Assembly (NCBI GenBank): GCA_031280115.1
Contig: JAITHF010000108.1
Location: forward strand, 1 to 7,487
From: Spirochaetaceae bacterium
GTDB lineage: Bacteria; Spirochaetota; Spirochaetia; Treponematales; Breznakiellaceae
Length of the DNA stretch: 7,487 bases
Direction of reading: 5' to 3'
Positions 1-5,643 of the stretch are shown here, in pieces; positions within the stretch are counted from its first letter, which is position 1, and each line of letters begins with the position of its first letter. The translations under genes were made by a program, and so were the position numbers. The notes beneath the pieces were generated by a model. The model was not told where the DNA came from, searched no databases, and was given only the letters and a program-made list of their open reading frames with translations.

Positions 1-337
1 AAGTTTTCTTGTAGTCAAGGAAGGTTTTCTTGTAGCCAAGGAAGGTTTTCTTGTAGTCAAGAAAAGTTTTCTTGTAGTCAAGAAAAAGTTTCTTGTAGTC
101 AAGAAAAGTTTTCTTGTAGCCAAGAAAAGTTTTCTTGTAGCCAAGGAAAGTTTTCTTGTAGTCAAGAAAAAGTTTCTTGTAGTCAAAATAAGTTTTCTTG
201 TAGTCAAGAAAAAGTTTCTTGTAGTCAAAATAAGTTTTCTTGTAGTCAAGAAAAAGTTTCTTGTAGTCAAGAAAAAGTTTCTTGTAGTCAAAATAAGTTT
301 TCCGGTTCACGCGGAACCTTTGCGCGTACACGCGGAA
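1..337. repeat. 21-bp tandem hairpin array (14 units plus two degenerate units)
   Basis: Fourteen near-identical units with strict 21-bp spacing run from the window edge to 293, with a partial unit to 301; the first lacks one base, so the array probably begins outside the window. The core of each unit is a perfect hairpin, TTTTCTTG-TAGT-CAAGAAAA. Variants are mostly mild: TAGT/TAGC in the loop, CAAGG for CAAGA (a G-U pair in RNA), and CAAAAT for CAAGAA. The spacing continues for two GC-rich units (294-314 and 315-335) that share CACGCGGAA at 308-316 and 329-337. There are no variable spacers, so it is not CRISPR. The period is a multiple of three, so two plus frames stay open through it: frame 1 reads (K/R)(F/V)SCSQ(E/G/N) heptapeptides to a TAA at 400-402, and frame 2 reads SFLVVKK-type heptapeptides to a TGA at 347-349. 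Neither has a start in the window; I do not call a gene. Confidence 0.95.
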
Positions 338-390
338 AAAGTTTTCTGACCCTGCATAAATCATTAGTATATAGCGAATTACCGGCGCTC

Positions 391-577
391 CGCGCCTCTT
401 AAAGAGAATTTGGGGGAACCAGTTCCCCCAAACCCCCAACCAACGGCTTCCTGCGCTGCGCCCTTCCGCCTGCGAATTCCGCTTTGGCGCTGCGCCATGC
501 GAGCCCTGTACCAGAAACCCGGCCTGCCATTGAAACAGCCTTCGGCTGCCTTGAGTCACTGAATCCCCCGCAGGGGG
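391..577. repeat. Left palindromic-module composite repeat
   Basis: Four short modules lie in this stretch. A (396-432) is a small CTCTT-A-AAGAG palindrome, then AAT, then an 11-bp perfect stem (arms 409-419 and 422-432, left arm TTTGGGGGAAC). B (473-490) contains CGAATTCCGCT. D (531-550) holds the palindrome CAGCC-TTC-GGCTG. C (560-577) holds CCCCC-GCA-GGGGG. All four recur in reverse orientation at 7188-7372: C matches 18/18, D 19/20, B 16/18. The order of C and D is exchanged between the copies. Module C lies inside the last codons of the histidinol-phosphatase gene. The A stem lies about 125 nt beyond that gene's stop and might also act as a transcription end, but it has no clean T run. 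Nothing gene-like is visible between 338 and 555. Confidence 0.8.
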
Positions 578-1431
578 CGCAGGGGGTCTTCGCGCCAGCA
601 TCCCTTATCAACTAAAACCTGCTGGCAGGTATATCCGGCATGGAGGAGGATATTGCAGGCGGCCTCGTAATGGCCGCCTAAATGTTCGGCCCTATGGGCG
701 TCTGCGGTAACAATCACCGGCACGCCCCGGGCCTTTAACTGCCCCAGCATAGCCGGACTTGGATAGGGTTCTGGTATACTATACCGGATCATGCCGCCGG
801 TATTCACTTCCGCGATTATCGCAGAACCAGCCAAGAGGCCGGCTATGCCCTCAGTGCGGCGCTGGTAGGACTCCCGTTCCCGGGAAAACAGCCGGTCCTG
901 GGGGTTATTCTTTTTTATTAAATCAGCGTGCCCCAGAATATCAAAGCCCCCGGCGCGGATCATGGCCTCCACCGCATCCCAGTACGCGGCGCACAGCGCT
1001 TCCCCGTCGTTGCCGAACCCCTCTGCAAGACCTTTGGCAAACGCCGCCGCCGAATCGTCCGCCGTGAAGGGCTTTCCCTTGGGGGGAATAAGATAATGCA
1101 CCGAACCGATAAGATAATCCAGCCCAAGCTCTTGAACGTCCCGGTCCGCCGGGCCCATAAGGCCGTGTATGTAGTCAACCTCAAGCCCCAGAAAGACCTT
1201 GAGAACCCCTTCCCAGCGGCGCCGCGCCTCCCGCACTTCGTCAAGGTACGCGGCAAGCCGCTCCTCTTTCAAATGCCAGTCAGAGTGAAAGCCGGTCTTC
1301 CGGCGCAGCGGCGCGTGGGCGCTGAAACCAATGGCCCAAAACCCCTTGTCCCGTGCGGCCCTGCAAAACGCCTCGATGCTGTCATGGCCGTCGCAAAAGG
1401 CGGTGTGGGTATGTAAACAGGTGTATTTCAT
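556..1431 (-). CDS. hisJ: Histidinol-phosphatase, PHP family (HisJ-type)
   Basis: This 291-residue cytoplasmic protein has the complete metal-site pattern of PHP-family histidinol-phosphatases, which hydrolyse L-histidinol phosphate to histidinol in histidine synthesis. Visible motifs are HTHT (H7, H9) with D14 and H16, FSAHAP (H39), GLEVDY (E84), GSVHYL (H112), ILGHADL (H168), EVNTGG, and TADAHRAEHLG (D244, H246). The length fits the HisJ family. The ATG at 1431 is preferred over an in-frame ATG at 1461: it overlaps the upstream hydrolase stop as ATGA and has GAGG (1440-1443) 8 nt upstream, so translation is probably coupled to the hydrolase. No other histidine gene is nearby. The last codons, for LRGIQ, are encoded by palindromic repeat module C. 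A different phosphoester substrate is possible, since PHP enzymes vary, but the motif set is typical of HisJ. Confidence 0.88.
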   Translation of the reverse strand: MKYTCLHTHTAFCDGHDSIEAFCRAARDKGFWAIGFSAHAPLRRKTGFHSDWHLKEERLAAYLDEVREARRRWEGVLKVFLGLEVDYIHGLMGPADRDVQELGLDYLIGSVHYLIPPKGKPFTADDSAAAFAKGLAEGFGNDGEALCAAYWDAVEAMIRAGGFDILGHADLIKKNNPQDRLFSRERESYQRRTEGIAGLLAGSAIIAEVNTGGMIRYSIPEPYPSPAMLGQLKARGVPVIVTADAHRAEHLGGHYEAACNILLHAGYTCQQVLVDKGCWREDPLRPLRGIQ

Positions 1432-2324
1432 GGTGAAAGCCTCGGCAGGATGTGATCCCAAACCGCATAGAGGATGGGATTCATAGCCGCTTCGTCAGCG
1501 TTAATGGCCACCACCGCCTCCTCCCGGGGCAGCACCACCACAAACTGCCCGTTTTTACCGTCAGCCCGGTACGCCCCGTGCCGGCAGGTCCAGAAGTGGA
1601 AGCCGTAGCCCAGATCGTAATCAGGCTTGCAAGTCTCAGGAAGGCGCGGGTTTCTGGTGGGTACCTGGGTTCTGGTGGCGCCGTCTATCCAGCGGGAAGA
1701 GACGAGCTGTTTCCCGTTCCAGTTTCCCCGCTGAAGGAGGAACTGGCCGAACAGCGCGAGGCTTCCTGTGGAAAGCTCAAGCCCTGTGGCGCCCTGGGTA
1801 ACGCCGCCGCTCTCAGGCCAGAGCGGGCCGGGAATACCAAGGGCCGGAAAGAGCCGCTTGAGCAGAAGTTCCCGGACGTTCATGCCCGCCGCGTTGGTTA
1901 TCATAGCGGAAATAAGCAGGGTGCAGGCGTTATCGTAGACAAAAACCGCGCCCGGGTCGTAGTGGAGTTCATGGGACAGGGCTTCTTCGACGCTTGAAGG
2001 CCGGGTGAACCCGCCATGCCCGCGGGTCATGGTGAGAAGGTGCCGCAGCGTAAGGGATTGCAGGCGGGGGCTCGGTTTGGGGGCAAGGCCGGGGAACGAG
2101 TCTATGACCCGCTGGTCAAGGGAAACCGTTCCGTCGTCAAGCGCCATGCCCAAGGCAACAGCCGTAACGCTTTTGCTCACGGAAAAGACGTTTCGAGGCT
2201 TCTCCGGTATCCAGCGGTGTTCCCCGATTTTTTCCCCGCGTTGCAGCACTATGATGCCTTCAACGCGCAGTTTCAGAGTATCTACCGCTTCTCTATAGGG
2301 CCTTATATCCATAACAGGGATCAT
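1428..2324 (-). CDS. Serine hydrolase, beta-lactamase (class C/esterase) fold
   Basis: This 298-residue protein belongs to the beta-lactamase-related serine hydrolases (PF00144 type). The nucleophile motif is S48-V-S-K51 within FSVSKSVTA, followed by LRHLLTMTRGHGG, typical of the family, and the second motif Y130-D-N132. The third motif region is G256-K-N-G-Q260, resembling the GxxGQ of esterase-like members more than the KTG of true beta-lactamases. There is no signal peptide, so a cytoplasmic esterase, amidase or peptidase role is likelier than antibiotic resistance; the substrate cannot be read from sequence. Neither ATG at 2324 nor the in-frame ATG at 2312 (MDIRPY) has a good Shine-Dalgarno site, and the start may rely on re-initiation from the lipoprotein stop 5 nt upstream. 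It overlaps the next gene by 4 nt, indicating one operon. Confidence 0.85.
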   Translation of the reverse strand: MIPVMDIRPYREAVDTLKLRVEGIIVLQRGEKIGEHRWIPEKPRNVFSVSKSVTAVALGMALDDGTVSLDQRVIDSFPGLAPKPSPRLQSLTLRHLLTMTRGHGGFTRPSSVEEALSHELHYDPGAVFVYDNACTLLISAMITNAAGMNVRELLLKRLFPALGIPGPLWPESGGVTQGATGLELSTGSLALFGQFLLQRGNWNGKQLVSSRWIDGATRTQVPTRNPRLPETCKPDYDLGYGFHFWTCRHGAYRADGKNGQFVVVLPREEAVVAINADEAAMNPILYAVWDHILPRLSP

Positions 2325-2329
2325 AATAA

Positions 2330-4045
2330 CTAGGGCGCGCCGCTTGCGGGGATAACGAGCCTCTTCACAGAGGCAACCCCGGGGAGGGGCTTTACGGCTT
2401 TGAACGACAGGTACTTAAAGGGATGAATGTCAAGGGCGTTAGGATACCAGCCGTCGATTTCGTCAACGTCCACGATGTTCAGCGCCGGGCTGTAATAAAT
2501 AGGCAGCACAGACCCGCGCTCCAAGAGCAGTTTTTCCGCTTCCGCCAGAGTCTCCATCCGCTGCATCCCTTCCTCCATCATGGAGCGGTCAATCAGTTTC
2601 TCGTAATCCGCGTCGTTATAGCCGGCGTCGTTGAGGTTGGAGTCCCGCCGCCACATCTGGAGGAAGGTATAGGGGTCCGCGAAATCCCCGATCCAGGTGG
2701 TAGAACCCACGCCGTAATCGTTCTGTTTCAGGGCCTGAAAGTATTGCCCGAAAGGAACCACGGTTATTTTGACCGGCACCCCCAAATCTCCCATCCACGC
2801 CTGAGCCATGAGGGAGCCTACCCGCTCGGCTTCATGGGCAGGGGTGATTTTAATGACCAGCGCCGGAAGCCCCGCGCCTTTGGGATAGCCTGCCTCAGAG
2901 AGAAGGCGCCGGGCTGTCTCGGTATCGGCGGCCTCAATCCCCCGCACCTGCGGGTAGCCGGCAATAGGATAGACCAGAGTCTTGGCAGGCAGGTAATAGC
3001 CCCGGCGTATCTCATCCCAGGGCAGGGCAAGGGAAAGGGCCCGGCGCACCCGGTAATCGTTCCAAGGCTTTTCAGCGGACCTGATAAAATAATAGTGGGT
3101 GGCGAACATGGGGTTTACCATGATGCCGCTGCGGTCGGTAAGGCCGTCAATGTCCACGTCCCCGGACACCCAGCGGGCTTCGCCGGTATTCCAGAGGGCC
3201 GCCGCTTCCTGCCCGTCTTCGGTAAACTTGACCACAAGTTTATTGAGCGCCACGTTCCGCGCATCCCAGTAAGACTCGTTTTTAAGGAGTATCATCTGTG
3301 TATCCCGGTGTTCGGCGATATAAAAGGGGCCGTTCGAGAGGGGCGGCGCCACGGACCAGTTCTTTTTTTCCAGCATGGACGGGTGGATAGGGCTGAACGA
3401 ATGATGGCAAAGCATGCTGCGGAAAAAAGCCGCCGGATCTGTCAGGCGCACCACAAGCGTATGCTTGTCTTTGGCAGCGACCCCCACCCGGGACGGGTCT
3501 TTGAGTTTACCCGTCCGGTAGTCCCGGGCCCCTTCGATGATGTCAAACAAGGATGAATAGGGGGACTGGTGTTCAGGGTTTAAGAGGGAAAGCCATGCTG
3601 AGCGGAAATGCTCGGCCTCCACAGGGTCGCCGTTCCAGTAGCGGGCGTTTGGCCGTATCGTAAAGGTCCACTGTTTTTTATCTTCAGATACGCTCCACTG
3701 GGACGCGGCTGCGGGAACCGCGTCCATCGTAACCGGATGATACGAAAAAAGCCCCTCGTAAAGCGCGGTAAAAAGCTGGGCCTCGCTTGAAAGAAAGGAT
3801 TTGCGGACATCCAGTTCCACATCCCCGCTGGAAAACGTGATAGTAAGCGCATCCCGCACAACCGAGCGCGGGCGGGTGGCCGCAAGGTCCGGCTCTTCCC
3901 GCGAGAGCCGGGGGTGTTCGACAGCGCCGTCCCCTGCCTCAGAGGGGGAGCGCTCTTCCCTGCCCGGCAGGTTCGCGCAGGAAGCAAGGGTGCAGACAAG
4001 CCACAGGAAACCTGTTTTTAAAATAAAAGCGCCGGGTGTTTTCAT
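2330..4045 (-). CDS. Orphan lipoprotein substrate-binding protein, oligopeptide ABC-transporter family (OppA/DppA-like)
   Basis: This 571-residue protein starts with a lipoprotein signal: a hydrophobic stretch at about 6-21 and lipobox L20-A-S-C23, so it should be lipid-anchored outside the cytoplasmic membrane. After a charged, presumably disordered stretch (about 24-62), the SBP_bac_5 (type 5) fold covers about 65-540. Family hallmarks include LFTALYEGLF (91-100), QWTFTIRPNARYWNGDPV (125-142), the Y-x-R-R-A-L-type segment DYRVRRALSLAL, and the C-terminal PIYYSPALNIV. These proteins capture peptides for an ABC importer. No permease or ATPase gene is present, so it must share transporters encoded elsewhere or act as a sensor. 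The ATG at 4045 is chosen over a GTG at 4054 because AAGGTGAG (4050-4057) sits just upstream and the GTG lies inside it. It heads the three-gene unit with the hydrolase and phosphatase. Confidence 0.9.
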   Translation of the reverse strand: MKTPGAFILKTGFLWLVCTLASCANLPGREERSPSEAGDGAVEHPRLSREEPDLAATRPRSVVRDALTITFSSGDVELDVRKSFLSSEAQLFTALYEGLFSYHPVTMDAVPAAASQWSVSEDKKQWTFTIRPNARYWNGDPVEAEHFRSAWLSLLNPEHQSPYSSLFDIIEGARDYRTGKLKDPSRVGVAAKDKHTLVVRLTDPAAFFRSMLCHHSFSPIHPSMLEKKNWSVAPPLSNGPFYIAEHRDTQMILLKNESYWDARNVALNKLVVKFTEDGQEAAALWNTGEARWVSGDVDIDGLTDRSGIMVNPMFATHYYFIRSAEKPWNDYRVRRALSLALPWDEIRRGYYLPAKTLVYPIAGYPQVRGIEAADTETARRLLSEAGYPKGAGLPALVIKITPAHEAERVGSLMAQAWMGDLGVPVKITVVPFGQYFQALKQNDYGVGSTTWIGDFADPYTFLQMWRRDSNLNDAGYNDADYEKLIDRSMMEEGMQRMETLAEAEKLLLERGSVLPIYYSPALNIVDVDEIDGWYPNALDIHPFKYLSFKAVKPLPGVASVKRLVIPASGAP

Positions 4046-4049
4046 AATA

Positions 4050-4057
4050 CTCACCTT
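4050..4057 (-). promoter_or_regulatory. Ribosome binding site deciding the lipoprotein start
   Basis: The minus strand reads AAGGTGAG followed by TATT and ATG (4045). The AAGG part is 8 nt from the ATG. This places the start at 4045 and excludes the upstream GTG at 4054. Confidence 0.75.
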
Positions 4058-4080
4058 AACCGTTTTGAAGTTATGTTTTA

Positions 4081-4089
4081 ATTATAGCA
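4081..4089 (-). promoter_or_regulatory. Extended -10 promoter of the lipoprotein-hydrolase-phosphatase unit
   Basis: The minus strand has TGC-TATAAT, a perfect -10 hexamer with the extended TGn motif, in an AT-rich 64-nt gap between the 465-residue gene and the lipoprotein gene. No good -35 box is found 17-18 nt upstream, as is common for extended -10 promoters. Transcription would start near 4074, leaving a leader of about 29 nt that contains the ribosome binding site. Confidence 0.65.
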
Positions 4090-4109
4090 AAAAACCAAAC
4101 CCGATACTA

Positions 4110-5507
4110 CTAGCCGACCGTGTCAATTCCCAGCCGTTTGAACTGGTCCTCTTCTTCTTTTGCGGTGGAGTATTCGAGAAACTTTTCGTTTGCCTTGAGA
4201 AAGGCGTTCTTGATGGTCGCAAGCTCCGGTTTTATCCCTTTTACCTTGCTCCGCTCTTCTTTGCCCGCAGTATTCTTGAAAAAATCGTCCAGGCCGCCCA
4301 GTATCCGGTGAAGGGTGCGGATTTCTTTAATGGCCCGTTCAAGAAAGGCGCTCAGTTGTTCTTCAGGCATGGCCTCAAGTTTCGGCAGGTTCCCTCTGGC
4401 GCCGGCTATGGCGAGGTTCTTGGCTTTCCGCTCCATGTCTTCCCGCAGGCGGTTGAAATTGACCCGCTCTTTCCCAGGGGCCCGCTGGTTTCCCTCAGCG
4501 GCGAACTCGATCTCGTAGATAACCGGCTCAGGCTCTTTATTCAACATCTGGCCCACCACCCGCCGCACCTTGCCCCAGAAGCTGACCTTCTGGTTTTCGA
4601 GTATGGTCTCGTTTTCGTCAAACTTCCCGCCTATCTGGTTCAGCGTGGCCGCCACCGAGCCTATGGCCTGAATACCCTCGATGAGGAGGGGCTTTAACGA
4701 AACCTCCTGTTTGGCCGGTTTCGCCTCTTCTTTCGCGATGCCCAGGGACTTGAGTATCTTTTCCCGCAGCCCCGGCCCTTCCGGCGAATAATCCTCTTTA
4801 AGAAGCTCCTCCGCAAGCTCCGCGTAAAAGTGCCGCCCCCCGTTCGCCGCGGCAAAGGCGGCTTTTATCTCCGGCACTGACGGCGCTTTGTCAGCAGGCA
4901 TCTTCCCTTCCATGGCGGTACGCAGTTCCAGTTTATAGGCTTCGCGGTTAAAGCTCGTGAAGACTTTAAGGTCGCTCATAATCGCGGTCGTCAGTTTCGT
5001 CAGCGTTACCAGCACGCCGTTAAGCACGTTTGACGCCACAGGGTCGCTCCCGCCGCCGCGCAGGCGGGCGATGAGGGAGCCTGCCGCCATAGTCATAGGG
5101 GATTCCGTATTGGTTGCAAGGTGGAGCCAGTCAATATATTTTATGAGGCCCAGGATGAGTTTAATCCGGTCAAGGGTAAGAAACTCCATGTTAAAATTAT
5201 AAAAGTTGACCAAGAAATCAAGCTGGGTGTCAAACTGAGACAACCGAATACTTATTTGTTCCCCGCTTTCAGTCTCAGAAAACGGCGAGCTGTCTGGAAT
5301 ACGCATCTCCCCGGCTTTGGCGTCCCCCTTATACGGATCTTCTTTTATAAGGCCCTTTCTTAAAAAGAGCGCGTACAATGAGTTGTACGCGGTTTGAAAA
5401 GCCCGGAGTTTTTCTTTGAGTTTCGCCACTTCTGTCTTTTCAAGCCACCGCTGCCGGGCGTTTATCGCCTGCGCGAGGGCGTTTTGGTAATCAGTTAATT
5501 CGCTCAT
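4110..5507 (-). CDS. Uncharacterised helical protein, 465 residues
   Basis: I do not recognise a named family. The protein has no signal peptide or convincing transmembrane segment and is predicted by eye to be mostly alpha-helical. There is a charged N-terminal helix pair (about 1-50), an acidic and polar break (55-88), a hydrophobic helical core (about 89-185, with QFDTQLDFLVNFYNFNMEFL), a small-residue hinge RLRGGGSDP (148-156), and further helices to 325. The C-terminal third (about 345-460) is rich in Lys and Glu and could form coiled coils. WGKVRRVVGQML (311-322) is a basic amphipathic segment. The ATG at 5507 (MSELTDYQ) is preferred because the protein character is regular from there; an in-frame ATG at 5552 would start inside a palindrome. 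Neither has a Shine-Dalgarno site. It lies 136 nt downstream of the SUMF1-fold gene on the same strand and may be cotranscribed. Confidence 0.8.
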   Translation of the reverse strand: MSELTDYQNALAQAINARQRWLEKTEVAKLKEKLRAFQTAYNSLYALFLRKGLIKEDPYKGDAKAGEMRIPDSSPFSETESGEQISIRLSQFDTQLDFLVNFYNFNMEFLTLDRIKLILGLIKYIDWLHLATNTESPMTMAAGSLIARLRGGGSDPVASNVLNGVLVTLTKLTTAIMSDLKVFTSFNREAYKLELRTAMEGKMPADKAPSVPEIKAAFAAANGGRHFYAELAEELLKEDYSPEGPGLREKILKSLGIAKEEAKPAKQEVSLKPLLIEGIQAIGSVAATLNQIGGKFDENETILENQKVSFWGKVRRVVGQMLNKEPEPVIYEIEFAAEGNQRAPGKERVNFNRLREDMERKAKNLAIAGARGNLPKLEAMPEEQLSAFLERAIKEIRTLHRILGGLDDFFKNTAGKEERSKVKGIKPELATIKNAFLKANEKFLEYSTAKEEEDQFKRLGIDTVG

Positions 5508-5536
5508 GAGTCTTATATATACGGCTGTAAGATCAA

Positions 5537-5554
5537 TAATGCCAGCAGGCATTA
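5537..5554. repeat. 7-bp perfect palindrome upstream of the 465-residue gene
   Basis: TAATGCC-AGCA-GGCATTA forms a perfect 7-bp stem with a 4-nt loop, 30 nt upstream of the preferred start at 5507. It could be an operator or a leader hairpin. The minus strand has no T run after it, so it is a poor terminator. Confidence 0.5.
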
Positions 5555-5601
5555 CTTTTAATTCGGAATAATTTCTCTAAATACTTAACATTTTATCCCT
5601 T

Positions 5602-5626
5602 GGCCTTGGCGGGGCCCTGAAGGCCC
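5602..5626. other. GC-rich alternative hairpins after the SUMF1-fold gene
   Basis: Two mutually exclusive stems share the AAGGCC segment: GGGCC (5612-5616) with GGCCC (5622-5626), and GGCCTT (5602-5607) with AAGGCC (5620-5625). They lie 18 to 42 nt past the stop codon. No U run follows on the minus strand, so a classical terminator is not supported. DGR targets often carry a GC-rich hairpin downstream of the variable region, which makes its placement of interest. Confidence 0.5.
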
Positions 5627-5643
5627 GGCTGTTATCCGTTTTT

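Noticed and set aside
1..301. CRISPR array
   Set aside because: The 21-bp units abut directly and carry no unique spacers between repeats; no cas gene is present.
409..432. Intrinsic terminator for the three-gene unit
   Set aside because: The stem is strong, but on the minus strand it is followed by AAATTCTCTTT and not a clean U run, and it belongs to a repeat family; kept only as a possibility in the repeat entry.
928..1416. Plus-strand open frame of 162 codons
   Set aside because: Antisense shadow of the histidinol-phosphatase gene, whose catalytic motifs are intact.
2423..3556. Long plus-strand open frame of 377 codons
   Set aside because: It lies wholly opposite the lipoprotein gene, which has signal peptide, lipobox and family motifs; this is a GC-rich shadow frame.
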